NCBI GenBank assembly: GCA_951213105.1
Contig: OX578152.1
Span: 100,379,568 to 100,443,567, forward strand
Direction of reading: 5' to 3'
Origin: Amaurobius ferox
Taxonomy: Eukaryota; Arthropoda; Arachnida; Araneae; Amaurobiidae
Length of the DNA stretch: 64,000 bases
Shown here piece by piece: positions 1-9,722 of the stretch. Position 1 is the first letter of the stretch; every line of letters begins with the position of its first letter. The notes below the pieces were generated by a model. The model saw only the letters and a list, made by a program, of their open reading frames with translations, did not search any database and was not told the origin of the DNA. The position numbers were made by a program, and so were the translations under genes.

Positions 1-360
1 AGTTTTAATACTTCCTTAAATTTGTTTACAAGTGGGACCTGTAAATTTGTTTACAAACGGGATCAGGACGTTTTATTCTTAAGTTCAGCCTCTGACGATA
101 ATTTTATAAAGTGATGAAAGAGTTTCTTACATTTCGTTTTAGGATTAATTAGGATTTTTTAAAATTAGATATTTAAATAGAATGTTTTGAATAACAATCT
201 CATTTAGAATACAGAAATTTGCCAGTATTTTCTACCCTTATCTATGCAAATTAAACTGTAAAATGCGCTTCTAACTGTCTATTTGTTATGTCAGTGAAAT
301 TTCAAAAAGAAAAACTCAATATTAAAAGTTCACTGAAAATTGTAAATTTTAAGCTTTTTT
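1..360. other. AT-rich intergenic DNA, nothing recognised
   Basis: I see no coding frame, RNA gene or repeat structure here beyond ordinary AT-rich sequence. The last bases before position 375 form the left target-site duplication of the SINE that follows. Confidence 0.5.
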
Positions 361-374
361 ACATTTTACACTCC

Positions 375-756
375 GCCAACGGTCCTACCGTGCTGAAAAC
401 ACCGGTTCTCGTTAGATCACCGAAGTCAAGCAGCATCGGGCGCGGTTAGTACTTGGGTGGGTGACCACCTGGAAACATCGCGTGCTGTTGGCACATTTCG
501 GGCGCGGTAGCCCGGTGGTTTGCGCGCTGGATTTGCACGCTGCCACAACTGCCGCTGTGTTCATGCGGAGTACGATCACATTAAACATGTGGGTCCGTAA
601 GTCCTTCCGAGAGGTTGGTGGTAGGGGAAGGAGGGTACGGTCCCTGTGGATGTCTCCACCACTGGGTTCCGGTCTAAATTGGGAAGCATTTCCCGGCCGT
701 CCAATCGGTTACCTTACACCTTTCTGGTAGGTCGGACGGTCTGGGTTTCAACAACA
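375..756 (+). mobile_element. Full-length SINE with 5S rRNA-derived head (copy 1)
   Basis: Positions 375-492 read as a nearly complete 5S rRNA, starting at its conventional first bases (GCCAACGG). The internal RNA polymerase III control regions are recognisable: A-box region AAGTCAAGCAGCATCGGGCG and C-box region TACTTGGGTGGGTGACCACC. About 50 bases follow that contain a tRNA A-box-like stretch (GGTAGCCCGGTGGTT). Then comes a SINE body shared with other copies in the window, and a 3' tail ending in CAACAACAAC. The copy is bounded by an imperfect 14-bp direct repeat, ACATTTTACACTCC at 361-374 and ACATTTTATACTCC at 757-770, as expected for target-primed retroposition. It is non-coding and depends on a partner LINE that is not present here. 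It is not a functional 5S gene, because the 5S part is diverged and fused to a body without a terminator. Confidence 0.85.
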
Positions 757-859
757 ACATTTTATACTCCGTACGACAAACGGATATTCTGCTAGTACTT
801 ATATGTATATTTGAACACAGATGAGTCAAAGCAATAAAACCAACTACCTACTAGGATGC

Positions 860-1880
860 TGGTCCGTCTCTTATTGCAAAAACAGCCTTTTGGTAGGCAG
901 ATGTTCACATTTCATGGAATATCTGCAGAAGAATCCTGTAGTTCCCGTAGTGCATCTCCGAAAGGATATACAGTCGTCATAAGGGCACTTGGCAATGATA
1001 TTCATACAAGTGTCAGGTTTCAGACTTCTTATTACAGGATTGAGGTGTCAAAGTGCTCCTCAAGGACATATTTCCTTGACTATCAAACTCCTACTACCAG
1101 CCTGGATGTGTTCCACAATGCATCCAGATGCTAAGGTTTCCTAGGTAAACGGCGCACATAAGTTCTCCCGTCCACTTGTTGCAACAAAAATCAGAATACG
1201 TTGGACCATACAGCCCTCTTCCAATCATCTATGGTCCATTGACGATAATTATTTGCCTGTTTCGTGTGTTTACAACTATGAATGATACTGAGAATGGGCA
1301 GCAGCCAACGGCCCTACTGTGCTGAAAACACCGGTTCTCTTTAGACCACCGTAGTCAAGCAGCATCGGGCGCGGTTAGTACTTGGGTGGGGGACCACTTG
1401 AAAGCACCACGTGCTGTTGGCACATTTCGGGCGCGGTAGCTCGGTCGTTTGCGTGCTGGATTTGCACGCTGCCACAACTGCCGCCGTGTTCATGCGGAGT
1501 ACGAACACGTTAAACATGTGGGTCCGTAAGTCCTTCCGAGAGGTTGGTGGTAGGGGAAGAAAGGTGAAAGGTACGGTCCCTGTGGATGCCTCCCCCACTG
1601 GGTTCCGGTCTAAATTGGGTGGCACTTCCAAACGGTTACCTTACACCTTTCTGATAGGTCGGACGGTCTGGGTCTCAACAACAACAACTGAGAATGGGCA
1701 CAGGAATGGGTCTGCGGCTCCTGCTATTGGAGGATATCCAACACTGTACGATGATTTGTGTGTAAGGACACATTGGTCCCATCGCCATCATTGAAATTAT
1801 GGGTGATGTCAATCACAGTATCTATTCTGCCTCTCTGGACAACATGAGTAAGTCTCCTCTGAGCTTAGGCATATTTGAGG
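860..1880 (-). pseudogene. Tc1-like transposase relic, split by a SINE
   Basis: Conceptual minus-strand translation gives recognisable Tc1-family pieces in order. About 1870-1700 holds a helix-turn-helix region followed by an SRSRRPIPVP-like linker. About 1285-1180 holds the WTIDDWKRAVWSN segment just before the first catalytic Asp region, then a DGRTYVRRLP segment. Stops and frameshifts are frequent and the downstream catalytic part (1080-860) is barely recognisable. The SINE at 1301-1686 interrupts the reading between the linker and the WTIDDW motif, so the transposase decayed before or around the SINE insertion. It is non-functional. The superfamily call rests on these motifs by eye. Confidence 0.6.
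1301..1686 (+). mobile_element. Full-length SINE with 5S rRNA-derived head (copy 2)
   Basis: This is a second full-length copy of the element at 375-756, in the same orientation. The 5S-like head starts near 1304, the body is near-identical and the tail ends in CAACAACAAC. A perfect 14-bp direct repeat, ACTGAGAATGGGCA, lies at 1287-1300 and 1687-1700, proving the boundaries and the retroposition mechanism. It is inserted in a Tc1-like transposase relic. Differences from copy 1 include a 9-bp addition in the body and many point changes, so the two are separate insertions rather than a recent duplication. Confidence 0.88.
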
Positions 1881-2175
1881 CGTGGCCGTCGATGGCTTGA
1901 AATGTCACCTGTTCAGACGATTTATGATACTAATTACTGTGACTACTGTATAACGACTAACTACTGTATAATGTGGGCAGCCTACCAGCATCGCTGATTT
2001 TGAAATGCTCTTACCTATGTGTCGTGCCATAACGAATTGTGTTTTGTCAAAATCTGATGAATCATTTCCGTTCCCCATATTGCAGTAAAACGAAGTACTG
2101 ACTGCGAGAGCACCAACACAGGTTTTATTTATTAGATTCCTGATATTACCATGTACTGTAATTTTGCTGCAGGCA
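1881..2175. other. Intergenic sequence, nothing recognised
   Basis: No coding potential or repeat was recognised between the Tc1-like relic and the ATT microsatellite. Confidence 0.4.
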
Positions 2176-2176
2176 A

Positions 2177-2222
<46 letters not shown>

Positions 2223-2223
2223 T
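2176..2223. repeat. (ATT)n microsatellite
   Basis: Uninterrupted TTA/ATT trinucleotide repeats of roughly 16 units. A short GATTATTTCAATTATTATA transition follows. Confidence 0.9.
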
Positions 2224-2269
2224 ATGATTATTTCAATTATTATATATTATTTTAATGCTGCAGCTCGTC

Positions 2270-3660
2270 AGTTATTATTCAGTATAAATTTAAGAGGCAT
2301 ATAAAAATAAAAAAATATATAATGAAATTTAACTTACTTAGATAAACAAATTAGGCAGTAAACTAGAAAATTGTATCACTATTTTAATTTTTTAAAAGAG
2401 GTATCAATAAATAATATTATGAAATTTTGTTCAAGTCGGTCTCAGTGAAGGGTCACAAAATACGTAATCCCAAAAAATTTGAAAAATTAAAAGGCAAATC
2501 ATGCGAATTAATCAGTCCACGATGGCAAATTCATGGCACGCGTGCCAGACGTGGCACGTAAGTGATTTTCGCGGCAAGCTAAAGAATTTTATGCACAAAG
2601 TCATGAAAGAGAGAGCGAAATAATTAGACTATGCTCCTTGATGCTACAAGAAGTTAAAAGGTTAGAAACAATTTTCAAGAAGAAGATGACAGACAAGCAT
2701 GCGTCCTTGCAATCGTCAGCATAACAGCCTGATATAAAAATCATTGCAAAAAACACGAAGCAAAAGTTCTTAAATAAAAACATTACTAATATATTTTTGT
2801 ACTACAACTATATGTGTACCATTATTTGGTAATTGATATTTGTACAAATCCGATATTGTGCCATTTTTATATACATTCAATAACTTTTATTATATATACC
2901 TGCATAAGTATTGGCACGTGAATAAAATCACACATACATTTTGGTTTTATCTTGCCATGCTCTACATTCAGTTTGCCATCCCTGAATTAAAATCACGAAA
3001 AATAGTTAATGCGTAGTCAAATGTAAAAATATCCTTTTATGCCACAATTAGAATTATGAATTTTATACATGTAGTAATACGAATCTCTAAAAAATTGTTT
3101 TTGTATTCTTTTTAAGGCGCTTTAATTAATTCTGTCGAAAATAAATTCCGTCAGCAAAAATGCACATTTGAATACGGGAAAAAATAATAATGCTTATTTG
3201 CGTATTTTGACAAACAGTAAAGGTTTTACCGTGTTATAGTCTCTAATGATACGACCGTTTGATAGATGTTTAATATGTTTTCTATATACGCCTATTGTCA
3301 ATGTTCTACATCTTCGTAATTGTCATTTTTCGTCTATCTCGCTTCGTTGCTATCTCGTTTGCCATACTAACTTTTTAAATTCTCAGCTATGAGAACTTCA
3401 ACCACTTTTATTTTATCGGGTACAAATGAAGGGGCACACTGATTGACTCTTTCTTACAAAGTTAGGTGCTTAATGGCTTTCCTAAGGACCTTGTATATAG
3501 GTTCCTGTCTAACGGGTTCTCTCTAGTGCCGAATCCTAGTCTGAAAAGCAGGTCATGCGAAAATGCATATTACATCCCTCCCCCCTGCTTTACCAATCAC
3601 ACCACAACACTCAAGATATTTAATGGCGATAGCAGTAATAATAACACAGGACGGCAAAAT
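2270..3660. repeat. Duplicated upstream block, copy 1
   Basis: This non-coding block is alignable by eye, in order, with 43560-45010. Shared stretches include the GAGGTATCAATAAATAATAT region, the TGGCACGC/GCCAGAC region and the ACATTTTGGTTTTA region. The 2930-3600 part is matched again at 45095-45650. It shows that the tandem duplication producing the two protease genes extends at least 7 kb upstream of the first coding exon. I see no conserved coding frame in it apart from the weak minus-strand candidate at 2601-2783. Confidence 0.7.
2601..2783 (-). other. Candidate signal-peptide-bearing short ORF
   Basis: The 60-codon minus-strand ORF starts MFLFKNFCFVFF, continues with a hydrophobic core and a GCYA signal-peptidase-like site, and then has a Cys-containing DDCKDAC segment. 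The first 30 residues look like a secreted-peptide first exon. The remainder is low-complexity, with no clear splice donor and no recognised second exon. The homologous block near 43900-44010 lacks the ATG and the signal core, so the ORF is not conserved between paralogous segments. It may be chance. I assign no function. Confidence 0.15.
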
Positions 3661-3696
3661 TAGAGTGATGAAAAGTTGTCCGAAAATATTATAATT

Positions 3697-4440
3697 CGTT
3701 GGCTATCCAAGGGTGCCTGTCCAAAACGATTTTTTGAGCTCTTTGACTCAGTTTTAGAGTTTTTTTTTAAAGCAGAGATTATTCGTTAAGAAGAAATTCA
3801 ATCAAGTTTAAGAATGATATAGCTTATTTGACAGATTTGTTTAATGTATTTAATAAAACAAATCTACAGCTCCAAGGAGATAATGTAAATTTCATCAAAG
3901 CGAAGGCGACTATTTCTGCATTTGTGTCAAAACTTGTCTCGTACAAACAAAATGTTGCCCGAAAACAATTTTACCAGTTTACAAATCATGCCATAGTGGC
4001 AATAAAGGATGATGACATTCTGGTATAAACCCAGCATTTAGAAGTACTTAAAGAAGATTTCATGAATTGATTTCAGGACATCCTCAATATGGGTTTTCCA
4101 GATTGGGCCCTAGAACCTTCTTCAAATCAACTTACAATAGAATTATCGCAGCACGAGTTGATAGAATTATCAACAAACGAAGAACTGAAATTGAAATTAA
4201 AAAATGGGTATCAAGAATTTTGGCTCAAAAAGCAAGTCCCAATATTATATCCAGTTTTATGGACTGCAGCAAAGAAGTTCTTCATTGCACCCTCACCATC
4301 ATATTTAGCCGAAAGGGCATTTACACGGTTACTAATCTATTGACAAAAGAAAAGAAACAGACAGTTCAGACTGATGATGACAAAAGTGGCACCAAATATT
4401 TATAAATTAGTGTCATCCCATCAAGCTCAGTTCTCTCACT
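3697..4440 (+). pseudogene. hAT-family (ZBED-like) transposase C-terminal relic
   Basis: The reading starts with an RWLSKGACPKRFFELFDSVL segment near 3697. It continues through a DLFNVFNKTNLQLQGDN segment (about 3828-3890) and ends with a dimerisation-domain-like C-terminus (about 4130-4440) containing EFWLKKQVPILYP and APSPSYLAERAFTRL. These are the conserved blocks of the ZBED/SCAND3-like branch of hAT transposases. At least two frameshifts (near 4030-4090 and near 4345) and stop codons break the frame, and the N-terminal BED finger and first catalytic part are missing. It is a dead transposon fragment within the duplicated upstream flank; the block at 43560-46560 lacks it, so it inserted after the duplication or was lost there. 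Confidence 0.75.
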
Positions 4441-4929
4441 AATCGTATTATATAGTAGCATTTTTGATAATATTTTTTGTTTACTCTATCTTTAGCAAGA
4501 CGCCAGTATTGCTAAATTCCTATAATAAATAAATCGAAAAAAATCTGCGTTTTTTTTAAGGGGGGTGCTGATTGAATTACTATTTGAAAAGATGGGTTTG
4601 GCCCAAGAAAAGTTGGACAACTTTGCTATAACTGTTTCTGATGTATGCTTGGATGCCAATGTCAAATATCCCTTCCATTTTTCTCTATTAAGTAAGCATT
4701 TTTCACAAAATGGATAGCAATATTTCAGGAATATAGCTTTAAAATTCATTATGGTAAGCAAATTAAGAATGTTTAAATTTTTCTGTAAACAGTTTTGGAA
4801 TGAATGTATTGGGGAAATTACTTTTTAATTAAAGATTAATATAGAATTTATATGCATACTGATAGATAGTTATATTTATTTCGGTGTCTTTCTCTTTTTC
4901 CGTCAAATCTTTTTTTTTTTAACTTTTTC

Positions 4930-5558
4930 TGCAAAATTATTTTCCCGAGTCGCTTATGTGCAACATTCAGCAAAAATCCGCCATCATGTTGATATTCCAT
5001 CTACCCTGATACTTTATTTCCACTGGCTTGATGACAGCTCTCCCAGATTCTCAGGAAAGTTGTCTAAGTGAGAGTTGAGAAAGTACAATTTAAGAGCTCA
5101 TGAGAAAGTGAAATTGAGAATGGAGCATCCCAAATCCTTGTATTTCTGTAGCAAGTTTTCCACAACCATTTTATAGTGATTTTCTAAAACTTTGGTCCTC
5201 CATCTTTTTGAACGCTTTCCACGCCTCTTTTTCAACATTTTCCATTTATTCTTCAAAAAGTTTATTCTTCATAAGTTTCCTGATGTCTGGACCGACAAAA
5301 ATACCTACTTTTAATTTTGCTGTAGATAATCCCGGAAATGTTGCAAAGATCTGTTTAAAACATCCCCTTCTTTCGACAAAGCTTTGACAAATTGCTTCAT
5401 CAATCTCAACTTTATGTAAAGTGGGGGGTAAAAAAAAAAATTCCAGAACAAAGGTTTCGTGTAACACATATTTAATTCCAAGTTCTAATGTGGCTCTCTC
5501 TGCCCATTTCTTCTTGTTCCAGTGTTGCTGTCGATCTCGGGTATCCCATTTGCAAAAG

Positions 5559-5560
<2 letters not shown>
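4930..5560 (-). pseudogene. Relic of a repetitive arthropod ORF of unknown function
   Basis: Minus-strand translation from about 5560 downward gives a CKWDTRDRQQHWNKKKW-like start, then an open stretch at 5467-5246 with LSTAKLKVGIFVGPDIRKLM. Below this come frameshifted pieces VVENLLQKYKDLGCS, LNSHLDNFPENLGELS and a YQGRW/NMMAD-like end near 4990. From general knowledge, such blocks in this order belong to an ORF family found in many near-identical copies in arthropod genomes and usually annotated as uncharacterised. It is probably transposon-borne, but I cannot name the element. Several frameshifts and a stop show that this copy is dead. A 34-bp poly-A run lies at its upstream edge (5560-5593). 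Confidence 0.5.
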
Positions 5561-5593
<33 letters not shown>

Positions 5594-5595
<2 letters not shown>

Positions 5596-5962
5596 AGGGG
5601 TATTTCGTGTATCCACTTTGTTGTCCCCAAATCATAAGTATGACTTTAAGATCGCTGCAAACTTTCCATATGCATGATCATTGTACTTAAGTTAAATGAG
5701 AATGAATGCTAAATTTATATGTATCGTTCTTTTAAATGCATTGAATGTCCTATTGCTACTGAAGCGTACTTATTGTTATTATAGAGAAACACAACGATGA
5801 GGCTTAGGAGGAATCCTTTTTGAAGAATCAATAAACAATTTCCAATCGGTGACTTCATATTTTACGTTGAATGTGCTTATCAGTCTTGGAATATCGCTAT
5901 AGTAAACTAAATCACCTTCCACTGAAAGTAAGGAAGAAAACTTTTGTCTCTAAATCTAAAAA
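5594..5962. other. Intergenic sequence, nothing recognised
   Basis: AT-rich, without recognisable coding or repeat structure, between the poly-A run and the first Helentron-like element. Confidence 0.4.
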
Positions 5963-6738
5963 ATCTGATGTGGGCAACACATGACTTTCCTTATATAATG
6001 TAACGAATTTACTACTTTTACAGTAAAAAAAATAGGTTCTTCTTATAGTAGATACTAATATTCTTTCCACGATATTGAATATTCGACAATTAGTCGTCAT
6101 TTTTATCCATTTGGAGAGATTTTCGTTAATTTGATAGCATTTAAAAAAGTCGTCAAGTTGGCGACATTCCGCCAAATTCGTCGCCAAAATCTCGCCAAAC
6201 GTATGGACAAAGAAATAAGTTATTCTTACAGCAGATAAATGACTATTGGCTTTCAAATACAAAAGTATTACTTAAAGTACCTTTTTTCATGAATGGAACG
6301 AGCTAGATCCACTAGAATGATGTCACCCAATTTATCGCATGGTATTACATACGAAAAGTGAACATGTTTCTCAATAGGAAATATTTTTTTTTATTTTATA
6401 TGACTTTATGATATTTTTTTTGAAAAATGTACAATATCTCGAAAACGGTTCATGTTAGCGTTCTAAAATTTATGTCAATCGTTTTCTAATGAAAAATTAT
6501 ATAAGAAATGTCTATTTGCGTAACTTTATTAGCGGTTTTGATTTTTTGACGATTTTTTTAAAATTTCATTCGAAAATTTAGGGGGGGTTCTGAACATTCG
6601 ATTGCGTATAAAAACAACAGGCTTCCAGTGTTTACGGATTGTGATTTTTGTACCAAATTTGGTTCGAATCGGTCCATTCGTTCGTCAGTTATCGTCTCCA
6701 TAGGCTCACTGACACACACACGCACACACACACACATA

Positions 6739-6774
<36 letters not shown>

Positions 6775-6902
6775 TCACTTCAAAAATGTTTAATTCGTGA
6801 TCAGGGGAGATTTGAAACGTGCTCTCCCGTCGAAAACTCGATTTCGAATTTTCGACCCCTTCACAATACTTTCCTTATACATTATGTATATAAGGAAAGT
6901 AA
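5963..6902 (+). mobile_element. Helentron-like non-autonomous element, copy A
   Basis: This is one of eight clear copies of a roughly 0.9-1.1 kb family in the window. As written it starts ATCTGATGTGGGCAACACAT (a short hairpin, ATGTG/CACAT), followed by ACTTTCCTTATATA. It contains a TTGGCGAC-rich internal segment and a (CA)n tract, and ends in the palindrome made of ACTTTCCTTATACATTATG and ATATAAGGAAAGT. ACTTTCCTTATATA is thus present in inverted orientation near both ends but at unequal distance from them. It has no coding capacity. Asymmetric inverted termini, a terminal hairpin and an internal microsatellite resemble Helentron-derived HINE/DINE-1 elements; that class call is inference. Confidence 0.8.
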
Positions 6903-6928
6903 CTAGAAGATAAAGGGACTAACAATTA

Positions 6929-7093
6929 TTACTTTCCTTATATACATAATGTATAAGGAAAGTATTGTGACGGGGAAAATTCGAATTCGAGTTTTCGACG
7001 GGAGAGCACGTTTCAAGCATCCCGGATTACGAATCAAACATTTTTGAAGTGATGTCTGTGTGTGTGTGAAAGTATGTGTGTGTGTGTGTGAAA

Positions 7094-7132
<39 letters not shown>

Positions 7133-7898
7133 AGTGAGCCTGTGGAGACGATAACTGACGAACAAATGGATTGATTCGAACGAAATTTGGTAGAAAAATC
7201 ACAATCTGTAAGCACTGGAAGCCTATTGTTTTCATACGCAATCGAATGTTCAGAACCCCCCTAAATTTTTGAGTGAAATTTTGAAAAATTCGTCAAAAAA
7301 TCAAAACCGCTAATAAAGTTACGCAAATTGACATTTCATATGTAATTTTTCATTAGAAAACGATTGACATAAATTTTAGAACGCTAACATGAACCGTTCT
7401 CGAGATATTGCACATTTTTCAAAAAAATTATCAAAAAGTCGTAAAATAAAAAAAAAAAATTCCTATTGAGAAGCATGTTCACTTTTCAGGTGTAACACCA
7501 TGAGATAAATTGGGTGACATCATTCTCGTGGATCTAGCGCGTTCCATTCATGAAAAAAGATACTTTGAGTAATACTTTTGTATTTGAACGCCAATAGTTA
7601 TTTATATGCTGTAAGAATAACTTATTTCTTCGTCCATAACGCTTGGCGAGATTTTGTCGACGAATTTAGCGAAATGTTGCCAACCTGGCGAGTTTTTTAA
7701 TTGTTGCCAATTTAACAAAAATCTCGCCAAATGGATAAAAATGACGCTAAACAATCAAAATGACAACTCATTGAAGAAAATTCAATATCTTGAAAAGAAT
7801 ATAAGTATCTACTATAAGAATAACATTTTTTTAACTGTAAAAGTAGTAGTAAATTCATTGCATTATATAAGGAAAGTCATGTGTTGCCCACATCAGAT
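6929..7898 (-). mobile_element. Helentron-like non-autonomous element, copy B
   Basis: This inverted copy has the same ends, with the ACTTTCC palindrome at its left edge and the GTGTTGCCCACATCAGAT end at 7898. It lies only 26 bp from copy A in head-to-head arrangement. The two copies form a near-2-kb inverted repeat. Confidence 0.8.
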
Positions 7899-8334
7899 TT
7901 TCTTTTGTTTAATCTCGAGCCCAGCAGTTCTCCCTCCTGAGAATGAGACGTTTAGTGAAAATTTCTTTATTACCATAAAAATGCACTTTAATAAAGCACT
8001 CATGCAACTAATTAGCTGTAATGGAGAATTAAAATAAATGTATTTATTTTTATTATTAAAATTAAGCGCATTGGTAATCAATGTAATTTTAATCCAAATA
8101 TTATTCTACTCAAAATTGGAAAGTGGGTAAAATTGGCGGGAGTGTTGGAATTTTTTTACCATTTTCTCTAAATTCAGCACCTAAAAATCTATAAGAATCA
8201 ATTACTACTTCTCAGACAGCTTTTCCATCGCATGGCTGTGTAATTAATAACTGTGATCACCAAATTTGTTATGGCGGCCTCCTACCTAATCCTGCTGTAT
8301 CATTTGTCACTGTTAAAATCCTCCTACCAGTTTA
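7899..8334. repeat. Duplicated upstream block, copy 1 (continuation)
   Basis: The end of this stretch (about 8240-8334, ACCAAATTTGTTATGGCGGC region) is homologous to 46490-46570 and to 45035-45085. No coding feature is seen. Confidence 0.5.
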
Positions 8335-8476
8335 TTACTTTCCTTATATACATAATGTATAAGGAAAGTAATGTGACGGGTTCGAAAATTCGAAATCCAA
8401 TTTTCGACGGGAGAGCACGTTTCAAGCATCCCTGATCATGAATCGAACATTTTTGAAGTGATGTCTGTGCGCGCGC

Positions 8477-8507
<31 letters not shown>

Positions 8508-9336
8508 TATGTGTGTGTGTGTGTCAGTGAGTCTGTGGAGACGATAACTGACGAACGAATGGACCGATTTGAACCAAATTTGGTACAAAAATCACAATCC
8601 GTAAACACTGGAAGTCTATTGTTTTTATACGTAATCGAATGTTCAGAACCCCCCTAAATTTTCAAATAAAATTTTGAAAAAATCGTCAAAAAATCAAAAC
8701 CACTAATAAAGTTACGCATATAGTAATTTATTATTCTTTTTTCTTCTTATTATTATTTTTATTATTATTATTTTCTTATGTAATTTTTCATTAGAAAGCG
8801 ATTGATATAAATTTTAGAACGCTAACATGAACCGTTCTCGAGATATTGCACATATTTCAAAAAAATTATTAAAAAGTCATATAAAATGAAAAAAAATATT
8901 TCCTATTGAGAGACATGCTCACTTTTCATGTGTAATACCATGCGATAAATTGGGTGACATTATTCTCGTGGATCTAGCTCGTTCCATTCATGAAAAAAGA
9001 TACTTTGAGTAATACTTTTGTATTTGAACGCCAATAGTCATTTATCTGCGTAAGAACAACTTATGTCTTCGTCCATAAGGCTTGGCGAGATTTTGGCGAC
9101 GAATTTGGCGGAATGTCGCCAATTTGGCGACTTTTTGAAATGTTGCCAAATTAACGGAAAACTCGCCAAATGGATAAAAATGACGCTAAATCAATGAAAA
9201 TGACGACTAATTGTCGAAAATTCAATATCTTGGAAATAATATTAGTATCTACTAAAGAAAAATCTATTTTTTTACTGTAAAAGTAGTAAATTCATTACAG
9301 TATATAAGGAAAGTCATGTGTTGCCCACATCAGATT
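8335..9336 (-). mobile_element. Helentron-like non-autonomous element, copy C
   Basis: Same family as copy A, in inverted orientation. Both flanks (CTACCAGTTTATT on the left, AAGACAATCGATATG on the right) are contiguous in copy 2 of the locus at 46567-46590. The paralog therefore shows the empty site and defines this insertion as falling within a short T-run with no visible target duplication. Confidence 0.85.
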
Positions 9337-9621
9337 TTTTTCATAAGACAATCGATATGTGTACTAAAATAAATAAATATGCATATAGTTTATTGAAAAT
9401 AGGAAAAAAAAAATTCAGAGGCCTTTCAAGTGCGTCTGTGCCTGTTTGGGGAAAAGCATAGAAGAGGGATGCGCCCACATTTTGCTCACCTTTATGCTCG
9501 AGTATGTCTGAGCGGTGTCATGTATATTAAAATCACATGTTGCCAGATAACTTTTAAGAAGTATGACTTACGTGAGTTAACTTTCGATAATGTTTTTGAA
9601 TTCTGTGTTTTTTTATTTTAG

Positions 9622-9722
9622 AATGCGGTATAAGTAATGGTGATCCTTCTTTAACAGTCAATGATGAATATATGATTCTTAATGGAGCTACAGTGAAACC
9701 ATCATATCGGTTCCCTTGGATG
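9622..9722 (+). CDS. Protease copy 1, exon encoding linker Cys and activation site
   Basis: Acceptor TTTTATTTTAG precedes the exon and donor GTAAGT follows it. The exon begins two bases into a codon and then encodes CGISNGDPSL, then EYMILNGATVKP, ending RFPWM. The Cys is the one that usually bridges pro-region and catalytic domain. ILNGATVKP occupies the place of the new N-terminus (IVGG/IVNG) of activated S1A enzymes. The residue before the scissile bond is Met rather than Arg or Lys. Confidence 0.85.

Noticed and set aside
375..492. A functional 5S rRNA gene
   Set aside because: Diverged at several positions, fused to a SINE body and bounded together with it by a target-site duplication.
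6628..8608. Open frames rich in His-Thr or Cys-Val repeats within Helentron-like copies
   Set aside because: They are translations of CA/TG microsatellites and vary between copies.
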